Assembly: GCA_021808525.1 (NCBI GenBank)
Contig: JAKBBK010000006.1
Coordinates: forward strand, 17,477-81,476
Direction of reading: 5' to 3'
Length of the DNA stretch: 64,000 nt
From: Pseudomonadota bacterium
Lineage (GTDB): Bacteria > Pseudomonadota > Gammaproteobacteria > Burkholderiales > Burkholderiaceae_C
The position numbers were made by a program, and so were the translations under genes. The notes under the pieces are model-generated. The model searched no databases. It was not told the DNA's origin and saw nothing but the letters and a program-made list of their open reading frames with translations. This document shows, one piece after another, positions 8,263 through 18,042 of this stretch. How positions within the stretch are numbered: position 1 is the stretch's first letter; each line of letters opens with the position of its first letter.

Positions 8263-8354
8263 ACGCACCCGGCACCGGGCCGCGCCCTGCCGCGGGCGCC
8301 CGCAAGTCCTGGCCAGGAGCACAGGCGCCACGGGCAGGAAAACCCTGATCGGCG

Positions 8355-8360
8355 TACAGT
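8355..8360 (+). promoter_or_regulatory. -10 box before the fsr-type gene
   Basis: TACAGT at 8355-8360, about 68 bases before the ATG at 8428. The -35 region is not recognisable. Confidence 0.3.
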
Positions 8361-8427
8361 GACTGTTTCGCGCCGCGGCCGCGCCCGCGGCGCAAGGCAC
8401 GATCCCGCACACCCCGTACGCCCCAGC

Positions 8428-9666
8428 ATGTCCCAGCCCGACACCGCGGCCGGCGCCCCGCAACGCACGCACTATTCCGTGCTCGGCGCCATCAGCCTGT
8501 CCCATCTGCTCAACGACATGATGCAGTCGTTGATGCTGGCCATCTATCCGCTGCTCAAGGGCAATCTGCACCTGAGTTTCGCGCAGATCGGCCTGATCAC
8601 CCTGACCTACCAGATCACCGCGTCGATCCTGCAGCCGCTGGTGGGCCTGTTCGCCGACCGCAAGCCCAGGCCCTATTCCCTTTCGGTTGGAATGGGCTTT
8701 ACCTTCGTCGGGCTGCTGCTGCTGTCGCGCGCCGACAGCTTCCCGCACGTGCTGATGGCGGCGGCCTGCGTGGGCATGGGCTCGTCGATCTTCCACCCCG
8801 AATCCTCGCGCGTGGCACGCATGGCCTCGGGCGGCCAGCACGGACTGGCGCAGTCCATCTTCCAGGTGGGCGGAAACGCCGGCAGCGCCCTCGGCCCGCT
8901 GCTGGCCGCGGCGATCATCGTCAGCCACGGCCAGCATTCCATCGCCTGGTTCTCGGCCGCCGCGCTGCTGGGCATGGTGGTGCTGGCGCTGGTGGGCCGC
9001 TGGGCGCGCCATCACCTGAGCCTGGTGCGCAAGCGCGCCGCCGCGAAACCGGTGCAGGCGCACGACCCCGGGGTCGTGCGCCGCACCATGGCGGTGCTGC
9101 TGGCCCTGGTGTTCTCGAAGTTCTTCTATCTGGCTTCGATCAACACCTACCTGATCTTCTTCCTGCAAAAGCGCTTCGACGTCAGCGTGCGCGATGCGCA
9201 GCTGCACCTGTTCGTGTTTCTCGCCGCGGTGGCCGCCGGCACCCTGCTGGGCGGGCCCATCGGCGACCGCATCGGGCGCAAGCGCGTGATCTGGGTGTCC
9301 ATTCTCGGCGTGGCCCCCTTCACCCTCGCCCTGCCCTACGCGGGCCTGGGCAGCTCGGCGGTGCTGACCGCCATCATCGGCTTCGTGCTGGCCTCCGCCT
9401 TCCCGGCCATGGTGGTCTACGCGCAGGAGCTGATGCCCGGTCGGGTGGGTGCCGTCTCGGGCCTGTTCTTCGGCCTGGCCTTCGGGCTCGGGGGCATCGG
9501 GGCCGCGGCCCTGGGCCAGCTGGCCGACCTGATCGGCATCGTCGGCGTGTACAAGGTGTGCTCCTTCCTGCCCCTCATCGGCCTGCTGGCGGCGCTGCTG
9601 CCCGACCTGCACCAACCCAGGGCCCGTGCGCAGGGGGCCGCCGCCGCGGGTGCGGGAGCGGCCTGA
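8428..9666 (+). CDS. fsr: MFS transporter, fosmidomycin-resistance type
   Basis: Twelve-helix major facilitator of 412 residues in the inner membrane. The start HYSVLGAISLSHLLNDMMQSLMLAIYPLLK and the loop FADRKPRPYSLSVGMGFTFVG are characteristic of Fsr-type efflux proteins, and FHPESSRVARMASGGQHGLAQSIFQVGGNAGSALGP matches the conserved fifth-helix region. Fsr in E. coli exports fosmidomycin; the native substrate is unknown. The track start at 8359 adds 23 unlikely residues; ATG 8428 begins the conserved part. It is convergent with the SIMPL gene, with a perfect 8-base hairpin between. Confidence 0.9.
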   Translation: MSQPDTAAGAPQRTHYSVLGAISLSHLLNDMMQSLMLAIYPLLKGNLHLSFAQIGLITLTYQITASILQPLVGLFADRKPRPYSLSVGMGFTFVGLLLLSRADSFPHVLMAAACVGMGSSIFHPESSRVARMASGGQHGLAQSIFQVGGNAGSALGPLLAAAIIVSHGQHSIAWFSAAALLGMVVLALVGRWARHHLSLVRKRAAAKPVQAHDPGVVRRTMAVLLALVFSKFFYLASINTYLIFFLQKRFDVSVRDAQLHLFVFLAAVAAGTLLGGPIGDRIGRKRVIWVSILGVAPFTLALPYAGLGSSAVLTAIIGFVLASAFPAMVVYAQELMPGRVGAVSGLFFGLAFGLGGIGAAALGQLADLIGIVGVYKVCSFLPLIGLLAALLPDLHQPRARAQGAAAAGAGAA

Positions 9667-9672
9667 GCCCGA

Positions 9673-9696
9673 GCCGCAGGCGCGCATACCTGCGGC
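9673..9696. terminator. hairpin between convergent fsr and SIMPL genes
   Basis: GCCGCAGG, eight-base loop CGCGCATA, CCTGCGGC: a perfect 8-base stem in the 83-base gap between convergent genes. There is no T run, so it is only a possible bidirectional transcription end. Confidence 0.4.
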
Positions 9697-9749
9697 AACC
9701 CTTCGCGCGCCACGAGGGCGCCAGGCCAGGGCCTGCCCTCGGCGCGGCC

Positions 9750-10493
9750 TCAGTGCAGCAACTGCACGCTGCCGCTGACGCTGACACTGAGTTCGCGCCT
9801 CCCCGGCTCCACGGCCAGCGCCGGCTGCGCGGCGCGCGCGGCCAGCATGCCCTGCTGGAACACCATGGGCCGCGGCTGCGGCTCCACACCCTGCAGCTCG
9901 CTGAGCTGGGCCTCTCGCAGGGTGTAGCCGGCGTAGCCGAAATCGCGCGCGGCGGCCTGCGCGCGTGCCCGGAACGCCGCGATGGCTCGCGCGCCCAGGG
10001 TGTCGAGTTCGTGCTGGCGCTGCGCCGCCGACATCTCGCCACGCACCGACTGCAGCTGCAGCTGCGCGCCCAGTTGCCCCAGCAGCGCACCCAGCACCTT
10101 CGGGTCGGCGGCGCGCAGGGTCAGCACGGCCCGGACGGTCCAGCCGTCCTGCTGCACCGTGCCGCTGGTGTCGCGATAGCGCGGCTGGGTGGAGACCTCG
10201 CCGGTGGAGGCCTGCACGCCCTGCGTGGCCCGTGCGGTGCGCAGCGCGTCGTCCAGGCGCCGCGCCACCTGCGCATTCAAGGCGGCGAGATCCTCGCCCT
10301 GCGCGACGGCGGCCAGGCTCGCCACGCTGCGGTCAGGCACCACCTCGGCGCTGGCCTGCGCCTGCAATTGCAGGACCCCGGAGGGAGCCGGCTGCTCGGC
10401 CCAGGCCGGCGCGGCCAGGGTACTCAGCGCCAGCACCAGGCCGGCAAGCACCCGTCGCGGGGAACCAGGAAGCGGGGTCGGGCGCATCGGCAT
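9750..10493 (-). CDS. SIMPL domain exported protein
   Basis: Secreted or periplasmic protein of 247 residues of the SIMPL/DUF541 family (E. coli YggE type). YggE is linked to lower oxidative stress, but the biochemical role is unknown. The signal peptide is clear: RRVLAGLVLALSTLAAPAWAEQ. The mature part begins GVLQLQAQASAEVVPDRSVASLAAV, typical of SIMPL, and ends with an ELSVSVSGSVQLL strand. ATG 10493 has a GAGGAG ribosome site 6 bases before it, which decides against the longer track start at 10592. It is divergent from degP across a 308-base gap. Confidence 0.9.
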   Translation of the reverse strand: MPMRPTPLPGSPRRVLAGLVLALSTLAAPAWAEQPAPSGVLQLQAQASAEVVPDRSVASLAAVAQGEDLAALNAQVARRLDDALRTARATQGVQASTGEVSTQPRYRDTSGTVQQDGWTVRAVLTLRAADPKVLGALLGQLGAQLQLQSVRGEMSAAQRQHELDTLGARAIAAFRARAQAAARDFGYAGYTLREAQLSELQGVEPQPRPMVFQQGMLAARAAQPALAVEPGRRELSVSVSGSVQLLH

Positions 10494-10801
10494 CGTGAAC
10501 TCCTCGTGAGGATGGTGGACGGGATCGGCCGGCCGGAGGCGCGGCAAGGCCCGGACAAGCCCAGGGTAACGCTCGGCAAACACGCAGAACATGGCATCGC
10601 GCGCACCATGCTGGGCAAACCCTACTCCCTTGCGGGCCCTTGCTTCAAGCCTTCACGCAGGTTCCGTGGGGTCGTGCAACCCAGGCGTGGCGGCCCCGGC
10701 GGCCCCTTCTCCCACCTTAAGCCCGCCCTAAGCGCGCAAGCGCAAACTCCCATCGTGCCGGATTGAAATCACCTGGATTGCACATCAGGAGCTACGCCAC
10801 C
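10494..10801. other. 308-base gap between SIMPL gene and degP
   Basis: Divergent control region with no convincing gene. An 11-base-spaced direct repeat TTAAG (10717-10721) and CTAAG (10728-10732) lies about 70-85 bases before the degP ATG, the arrangement seen for OmpR/PhoB-type response regulators. No sigma-E-like promoter was recognised. Confidence 0.4.
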
Positions 10802-12280
10802 ATGAAAAACACCAGACTTCTCGCCGCGGTCGCGGCCTCGATCGCCGTCACCCTCGGCGGCCTCACGCTGTGGCAGGTCAGCTACGCGGGCAGCGCGCCC
10901 TCGGTGAAGCTCAACCACCAGAGCCTTCCGCTGTTCAACAACCCGCCGGCCTCGGTCGGGCAGGCGGTGCCCGTGGGCGGCCCGAACTTCGCCTCCATCG
11001 TCAAGCGCTTCGGCCCCACGGTGGTTCATATCAACGTGCGCGGCGAGACCACCACCACCGGCGGCGCCGACATGTCGCAGGTTCCCCCGCAACTGCGCAA
11101 CTCGCCCTTTTTCCAGTTCTTCCAGCAATTCCAGAACCAGGGCCCGCGCGAGGTGCCGACCGAAGGGCTGGGCTCGGGCTTCATCATCAGTTCCGACGGC
11201 CTCGTGCTGACCAACGCCCACGTGGTCAAGGGCGCCAAGTCGGTCACCGTCACGCTCACCGACCAGCGCAGCTACAAGGCCAAGGTCCTGGGCAGTGACG
11301 CCAAGACCGACATCGCCGTGCTGAAGATCGACGCCACCGGGCTGCCCACGGTGCGCGTGGGCGACCCGTCCAAGCTCGAACCGGGCGACTGGGTGCTGGC
11401 CATCGGCTCGCCCTACGGCTTCTACAACACCGTCACCGCGGGCATCGTCAGCGCCAAGAGCCGCGCCCTGCCCGACGACAGCATGGTGCCCTTCATCCAG
11501 ACCGACGTCGCGGTGAACCCCGGAAACTCCGGCGGTCCGCTGTTCAACACCCAGGGCGACGTGGTGGGCATCAATTCGCAGATCTTCACCCAGACCGGCG
11601 CCTTCGAGGGCCTGTCCTTCGCCATCCCGATCAACGTGGCCGAGGCCGTGGCCCGCCAGATCATCGAGCACGGCCAGGTGCAGCATGGCAAGCTGGGAAT
11701 CGCCGTGCAGACGGTCACGCAGCAACTCGCCAACTCCTTCGGCCTGCGTGATCCGCGCGGCGCGCTGGTGGCGCAGGTCTCCGACGGCAGCCCGGCGGCC
11801 AAGGCCGGCCTGAAGGCCGGGGACATCATCCTCAGTGTCAACGGCCAGCCGGTGAACGACTCGACGGACCTGCCGATGATGATCGGCATGATGCAGCCCG
11901 GCCAGAAGGTCAAGCTGGGGGTGTGGAGCAATCACCATCAGTCCACGCTGGAAGCCACGCTCGGCAGCTTCAGCGACGGCACCCTGGTGGCCGACGCCGG
12001 CAGCAGCGCCAGCGGCCACGGGCTGGGCCTGCAGGTACGCCCGCTCAACGCCGCCGAACAGGCGCAGGCGCAGGTGCACAACGGGCTGCTGGTGCAAGGG
12101 GTCTCGGGCCCCGCCGAACAGGCGGGGGTGCAGCCCGGCGACATCCTGCTGGCCATCGACGGCAAGCCGGTGAGCAACGTGGCGCAGGTGCGCTCGATCC
12201 TCAAGTCCGCCGGCAACACCGTGGCGCTGCTGGTGCAGCGCGGTCACGCCCGCATCTTCGTACCGGTGGACCTGGGTTGA
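10802..12280 (+). CDS. degP: Do-family periplasmic serine protease DegP/HtrA
   Basis: Periplasmic protease and chaperone that degrades misfolded envelope proteins; 492 residues. Parts in order: signal peptide (MKNTRLLAAVAASIAVTLGG), trypsin-like domain with the triad H (TNAHVVKGA), D (KTDIAVLKI) and S (NPGNSGGPLF), at about 140, 170 and 245, and two PDZ domains, the first around IAVQTVTQQLANSFGL and the second from LGLQVRPLNAAEQ. The ATG at 10802 has an AGGAG site; the track start at 10763 would break the signal peptide. Family-typical length suggests MucD/DegQ-like function. It is followed by a strong terminator, so it is transcribed alone. Confidence 0.95.
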   Translation: MKNTRLLAAVAASIAVTLGGLTLWQVSYAGSAPSVKLNHQSLPLFNNPPASVGQAVPVGGPNFASIVKRFGPTVVHINVRGETTTTGGADMSQVPPQLRNSPFFQFFQQFQNQGPREVPTEGLGSGFIISSDGLVLTNAHVVKGAKSVTVTLTDQRSYKAKVLGSDAKTDIAVLKIDATGLPTVRVGDPSKLEPGDWVLAIGSPYGFYNTVTAGIVSAKSRALPDDSMVPFIQTDVAVNPGNSGGPLFNTQGDVVGINSQIFTQTGAFEGLSFAIPINVAEAVARQIIEHGQVQHGKLGIAVQTVTQQLANSFGLRDPRGALVAQVSDGSPAAKAGLKAGDIILSVNGQPVNDSTDLPMMIGMMQPGQKVKLGVWSNHHQSTLEATLGSFSDGTLVADAGSSASGHGLGLQVRPLNAAEQAQAQVHNGLLVQGVSGPAEQAGVQPGDILLAIDGKPVSNVAQVRSILKSAGNTVALLVQRGHARIFVPVDLG

Positions 12281-12402
12281 ACCCGGCCCCCCGGCACATG
12301 CCCGCCCTGGCGGGCCCCAACCCCCGGACGGCGCCGCAAGCGCCGCCCGGGACCTCCTGACCGGGTGGCACCGGCCAGGCCTCAAGCGAGCGGCAAGCGA
12401 TT

Positions 12403-12433
12403 GCGGCGGGGCGCGTCCCCGCCGCCTTTTTTT
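12403..12433 (+). terminator. terminator after degP
   Basis: Stem GCGGCGGGG (12403-12411), loop CGCGT, GCGGCGGGG complement (12417-12425), then seven Ts (12427-12433). It lies 123 bases after degP and just before the GNAT gene. The bases from 12281 to 12402 hold no gene. Confidence 0.85.
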
Positions 12434-12476
12434 GGGCGCCGGCGCATTACCATGGAGCCCCCGCGCCCACGATCCC

Positions 12477-13049
12477 ATGCTCGAATTCGACCCCGCCACG
12501 CGCAGCATGCGCACGCAGCGCATGCTGCTGCGCCCCTTGCAGGCCACGGACGCGGCCGGGCTGCTGGGCATCTACAGCCAGCCCGAGGTGACGCGCTACT
12601 ACGAGCTGGACACGCTGTCCGACCTGCTGCAGGCGCAGCGCGTGCTGGACTTCTTTCTCAAGCATCACGACCGTTTCGCGATGCTCGAGCCCGACAGCCT
12701 GCGCATGATCGGCACCTGCGGGCTGTTCTTCTGGGACAAGACCACCAACATGGCGTCCTTCGGCTACGACATGGCCAGCCAGTACTGGGGGCGCGGCCTG
12801 ATGCGCGAAGCCGCCGGCGCGGTGCTGGCCTACGGTTTCTCCACCATGCGCCTGAACCGGGTCAATGCGCTGACGGCCCTGGACAACCAGGCTTCCATCA
12901 AGGTGCTCGAGGCCCTGGGCTTCGAGCAGGAGGCGGTGCTGCGTCAGTTTGCCTACTGGAAGGGCGCCTACCACGACATGCGCATGTTCGCGCTGCTGCG
13001 CGAGCAACTCGGCGACGGGCCTGTCGCCCAGGCCATGGCCGCGTTCTGA
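12477..13049 (+). CDS. GNAT N-acetyltransferase, RimJ/RimL-like
   Basis: Acetyl-CoA-dependent N-acyltransferase of 190 residues. It starts with the strand RTQRMLLRPLQATDAAGLLGIY; the acetyl-CoA loop reads QYWGRGLMREAAGAVLAYGF, and VNALTALDNQASIKVLEALGFEQE is the standard RimL-type C-terminal motif. The substrate, whether a protein N-terminus, an amino acid or an antibiotic, is not predictable. There is no good ribosome site before ATG 12477; the track start at 12432 is a TTG that overlaps the T run of the preceding terminator, so it is unlikely. Confidence 0.88.
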   Translation: MLEFDPATRSMRTQRMLLRPLQATDAAGLLGIYSQPEVTRYYELDTLSDLLQAQRVLDFFLKHHDRFAMLEPDSLRMIGTCGLFFWDKTTNMASFGYDMASQYWGRGLMREAAGAVLAYGFSTMRLNRVNALTALDNQASIKVLEALGFEQEAVLRQFAYWKGAYHDMRMFALLREQLGDGPVAQAMAAF

Positions 13050-13079
13050 GACCAGCCCGGGCGGCGCGGCCGCTTGCGC

Positions 13080-13085
13080 TACAGT
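13080..13085 (+). promoter_or_regulatory. -10 box before ettA
   Basis: TACAGT within CTACAGTG, 68 bases before the ettA ATG. Same box type as at 2052, 7272 and 8355. Confidence 0.3.
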
Positions 13086-13152
13086 GCCCGCATGGCGGCC
13101 CGCCCCGCGCGGCCTGCCCCCCACTCCATCCCGCATCTTCGCGAATCCATCC

Positions 13153-14817
<1,665 letters not shown>

Positions 14818-14824
14818 GGCCGTG

Positions 14825-15220
14825 ATGGTGGCCGCGGGCATGCCCGGGACGCAGGCCGGCGACTGGATCGTCGCCTGCCTGTGCGCGCAGTGGTGCGGCA
14901 TCTGCCGCGGCTGGCGCGAGGCCTTCCGCGACCTGGCCCTGCAATCCCAGCACGTGCTGCCGGCCTCGCGCTGGCTGTGGGTGGACGTGGAATCCCAGGC
15001 CGACGCCCTGGGCGACTTCGAGCCGGAGAATTTCCCCGTGCTGGCCGTGCAGCGGGGCTCGCACCTGCTGTACTGCGCCGCGCTGCCCCAGCAGGCCGGC
15101 AACTGGCGCCGCATGGTGCAATCGCTGGGAGCGCTGGACGAGCAGCAGGCGCAGCGCTGGGCCGCCCAGCTGCAGGCCCTGGGCCTGGACTTGCGCCGCC
15201 TGCACGACGAGGCGGACTGA
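14825..15220 (+). CDS. thioredoxin-like family protein
   Basis: Small thioredoxin-fold protein of 131 residues. The active-site motif is CLCAQWCGICRGW, a WCGIC version of the thioredoxin WCGPC, followed by a strand (RWLWVDVESQ) and the cis-proline segment ENFPVLAV. This supports a thiol-disulfide role in the cytoplasm; there is no signal peptide. The first 20 residues are short, so the fold's first strand may be trimmed compared with thioredoxin. A GTG at 14822 is an alternative start. It lies directly behind ettA and is convergent with the yggS-type gene. Confidence 0.82.
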   Translation: MVAAGMPGTQAGDWIVACLCAQWCGICRGWREAFRDLALQSQHVLPASRWLWVDVESQADALGDFEPENFPVLAVQRGSHLLYCAALPQQAGNWRRMVQSLGALDEQQAQRWAAQLQALGLDLRRLHDEAD

Positions 15221-15271
15221 CCGCGGGCACCTTCGAACGGGCGAGGGCCGCGCGACAGGCGCGGCGGGATC

Positions 15272-15997
15272 TCAGGGCCCGGCCCGCCTGGGGCGCTCGC
15301 CGAACAGGGCGCTTCCCACGCGCACGATGGTGGCGCCCTCGAGCACCGCCGCCTCCAGGTCGGCGCTCATGCCCATGGACAGGGTGTCCAGTGCCAGGCC
15401 CTGGTGGGCGACCAGTTGGTCGCGCAACTCGCGCAGGCGCGCGAAGGGCTCGCGCTGCGCCGCCAGTTCGACCGCGGGGGCCGGGATGGCCATGAGCCCG
15501 CGCAGGCGCAGCCCGGGCAGGCGCGCGACCTCCCGGGCCAGCCCGGGCAGTTCCTCCGGGCTCACCCCGCTCTTGCTGGCCTCGCCGCTCACATTGACCT
15601 GCAGGCACACCTGCAGCGGCGCCCCGGCGACGCCTCCCGCGGGCGCGCCGCGCTGGGCCGACAGGCGCTGCGCCACCGACAAGCGGTCGATGCTGTGCAC
15701 CCAGTCGAATCCCGCGGCAACGTCGCGGGTCTTGTTGCTCTGCAGCGGGCCGATGAAATGCCAGCACAGCGCCGGCCAACCGGCGCGCAGGGCGGCCATC
15801 TTGGCCACGCCCTCCTGCACGTAGTTCTCGCCGAATTCGATCTGGCCGCAGCGCGCCAGGGCCGCCACCGCCTCGGCGCCGAAGGTCTTGGACACGGCGA
15901 GCAGGCGCACCTCGGCGGCGTCGCGCCCGGCCGCTCGCGCCGCCTGCTCGATGCGCAGGCGCACGCGCCGCAGGCGATCGGCGGGGCCGCCGGCCAT
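15272..15997 (-). CDS. YggS-type pyridoxal phosphate homeostasis protein
   Basis: PLP-binding protein of 241 residues (PLPBP/YggS/YBL036C family), a single alanine-racemase-like barrel that carries or buffers pyridoxal phosphate rather than catalysing. The PLP lysine is K37 in RLLAVSKTF; EFGENYVQE, WHFIGPLQSNKTRDVA and SMGMSADLEAAVLEGATIVRVGSALFGER are family motifs. ATG 15997 is chosen over the longer track frame. It is divergent from pilT, a very common arrangement in proteobacteria that supports both calls. Confidence 0.95.
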   Translation of the reverse strand: MAGGPADRLRRVRLRIEQAARAAGRDAAEVRLLAVSKTFGAEAVAALARCGQIEFGENYVQEGVAKMAALRAGWPALCWHFIGPLQSNKTRDVAAGFDWVHSIDRLSVAQRLSAQRGAPAGGVAGAPLQVCLQVNVSGEASKSGVSPEELPGLAREVARLPGLRLRGLMAIPAPAVELAAQREPFARLRELRDQLVAHQGLALDTLSMGMSADLEAAVLEGATIVRVGSALFGERPRRAGP

Positions 15998-16138
15998 GTC
16001 GTCAGGATCTGGAATCACGGAAAGTCTTGCGGAAAATGCGCCCAGGAGCCTGAGTCGGCCCCTGGCACGGACGTATGGACGAAACAACAAGCCTCGGGCA
16101 TGCTTCGGCCAAAGAGCCGTGGCCCCAGGCCCTGCCCT

Positions 16139-16147
16139 TACTATAGA
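16139..16147. promoter_or_regulatory. possible bidirectional -10 region between yggS and pilT
   Basis: TACTATAGA: TACTAT serves as a rightward -10 (pilT), and TATAGT on the other strand as a leftward -10 (yggS). The -35 boxes are weak in both directions. The gap 15998-16261 holds nothing else recognisable. Confidence 0.35.
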
Positions 16148-16261
16148 GCCACCAAGGGCGAGCTGCGTCCAGTCTGCCCGGGTGGAAACAAAGGAAAATC
16201 TGGGCGGGCCGGATTCGCTCGAAACCATGTCCGGGCTTGCCGGAAATCCAGGGGGATTGCA

Positions 16262-17308
16262 GTGGATATCACGCAGCTGCTGGCGTTCAGCGTGAAGAAC
16301 AACGCATCGGATCTTCATCTTTCGGCCGGACTACCGCCGATGATCCGGGTTCACGGCGATGTGCGCCGCATCAACGTCGAACCCCTGGATCACAAGATGG
16401 TGCACGCGATGGTCTACGACATCATGAGCGATGTCCAGCGCAAGCACTACGAGGAATATTTCGAGGTCGACTTTTCCTTCGAGATCAACGGCCTGGCTCG
16501 ATTCCGGGTCAATGCCTTCAACCAGCAGCGCGGCGCCAGCGCGGTGTTCCGCACCATCCCGAGCAAGATCCTCTCGCTCGACGACCTCAACGCCCCGAAG
16601 ATCTTCGGCGACCTGGCGCTCAAGCCACGCGGCCTGGTGCTCGTGACGGGGCCCACCGGCTCGGGCAAGTCGACCACGCTGGCGGCGATGGTCAACCACC
16701 TGAACGAGAACGAGTACGGCCACATCCTCACCATCGAGGATCCGATCGAATTCGTGCACGAATCCAAGAAGTGCCTGATCAACCAGCGTGAGGTCGGGCC
16801 GCATACCCTGAGCTTCTCCAACGCCCTGCGCTCGGCGCTGCGCGAGGACCCGGACTCGATCCTGGTGGGTGAAATGCGTGACCTGGAGACCATCCGCCTG
16901 GCGCTGACGGCCTCCGAGACGGGCCACCTGGTGTTCGCCACCCTGCACACCTCCTCGGCCCCGAAGACCATCGACCGCATCATCGACGTGTTCCCCGCGG
17001 CCGAGAAGGACATGGTGCGGGCGATGCTGTCGGAAGCCCTGATCGCGGTGGTTTCCCAGACCCTGTGCAAGCTCAAGGACGGCAGCGGTCGCGTGGCGGC
17101 GCACGAGATCATGATCGGCACCCCGGCCATCCGCAACCTGATCCGCGAGAACAAGGTCGCGCAGATGTACTCCATGATCCAGACCAGCCAGGCGCACGGC
17201 ATGCAGACCCTGGACCAGAATCTTTCCGACCTGGTGCGCCGCAGCCTGATCTCGCCGGCCGAGGCGCGCAGCAAGGCCAAGCAACCGGAGAATTTCCCCG
17301 GCGGCTGA
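16262..17308 (+). CDS. pilT: type IV pilus retraction ATPase PilT
   Basis: Hexameric cytoplasmic ATPase that depolymerises type IV pili for twitching motility and DNA uptake; 348 residues. The start is GTG 16262 (read as Met: MDITQLLAFSVKNNASDLHLSAG), with a GGGGG site just before; PilT proteins start at exactly this point. Motifs: Walker A GPTGSGKST about residue 135, the Asp box TIEDPIEFVH, Walker B SILVGEMRDLETI, the His box GHLVFATLHTSSAP, and the AIRNLIRENK motif needed for retraction. It heads a cluster with a cNMP-binding protein and pilU. Confidence 0.97.
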   Translation: MDITQLLAFSVKNNASDLHLSAGLPPMIRVHGDVRRINVEPLDHKMVHAMVYDIMSDVQRKHYEEYFEVDFSFEINGLARFRVNAFNQQRGASAVFRTIPSKILSLDDLNAPKIFGDLALKPRGLVLVTGPTGSGKSTTLAAMVNHLNENEYGHILTIEDPIEFVHESKKCLINQREVGPHTLSFSNALRSALREDPDSILVGEMRDLETIRLALTASETGHLVFATLHTSSAPKTIDRIIDVFPAAEKDMVRAMLSEALIAVVSQTLCKLKDGSGRVAAHEIMIGTPAIRNLIRENKVAQMYSMIQTSQAHGMQTLDQNLSDLVRRSLISPAEARSKAKQPENFPGG

Positions 17309-17375
17309 GGCCCGGGCAGTCGCACGCCGGGCCGCGCCCCCGCGGCCGATGCCTCCACCGCCTCCATCGGATGCC

Positions 17376-18020
17376 ATGAAAAAAGTCCTGGATTTCCTGC
17401 GACCCCAACGCCCCAGCGGCGACGCCCCGGCCGAGCGCGAAGGTTTTCGCGAATCCCAGTTCTTCACCACCGGTTTCCACGATCCCTCGGGGGCCTCGAG
17501 CGCCCTGCTCGGATGGGGAGAGCGCGCCCGCGCTCTGGGCGCGCGGCGCCTGCCGCAGGAACCGGGGGCCAGGCGCCTGCGCGAATTGTGGGCCCAGGAC
17601 CGTTTCATGACCGGGCTGTCGGCCCCGGACCTGGACAAATGCGCCCGCCACTTCGAGTTCTGGGCCGTCGACGCGGACCGCGACATCATCGAGCAGAACG
17701 AACACGGCAGTTTCATGTTCGTCGTGCTGCACGGCGTGATCGCGGTGGACCGCCAGCAGCCCTGGGGGGAGCGTGTGCGCCTGACCGAATCGCGCGCCGG
17801 CAGCGTGCTGGGCGAGATGTCGCTGCTGGACGCCGGCCCGCGTGCTTCCTACTGCACCACCCTGCGCCCCTCGGAAATCGCGGTGCTGGAGGCACGCGTG
17901 CTCGACCAGCTCATCGAGCGCGACCCGGCCTCGGCGGTGCGCATCGTGGGCTCGCTGGCGCGACGCCTTTCGCTGCGCCTGCGCAAGCTCGGCGCCCCGA
18001 CGGTGGGCAGCTCGGCGTGA
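17376..18020 (+). CDS. cyclic nucleotide-binding domain protein between pilT and pilU
   Basis: Protein of 214 residues (223 if the upstream ATG at 17349 is used). The N-terminal 85 residues are not recognised; the rest is a cNMP-binding beta-barrel: EFWAVDADRDIIEQNEHGSFMFVVLHGVIAV, then GSVLGEMSLLDAGPRASYCTTLRPSEIAVL. The phosphate-binding cassette reads GEMSLLDAGPRAS, close to the FGExALLxxxPRxA pattern, so binding of cAMP or c-di-GMP is plausible. There is no helix-turn-helix, so it is not a CRP-type regulator. Lying between the two retraction ATPases, it probably adjusts pilus retraction (inference). Confidence 0.88.
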   Translation: MKKVLDFLRPQRPSGDAPAEREGFRESQFFTTGFHDPSGASSALLGWGERARALGARRLPQEPGARRLRELWAQDRFMTGLSAPDLDKCARHFEFWAVDADRDIIEQNEHGSFMFVVLHGVIAVDRQQPWGERVRLTESRAGSVLGEMSLLDAGPRASYCTTLRPSEIAVLEARVLDQLIERDPASAVRIVGSLARRLSLRLRKLGAPTVGSSA

Positions 18021-18042
18021 CTCGGAACCAGGGAACCCGCTC

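Noticed and set aside
16096-16111. TGGCACGGACGTATGG before pilT as a sigma-54 promoter
   Set aside because: The -24 half is good but the -12 position reads TG instead of GC, so the essential spacing motif fails.
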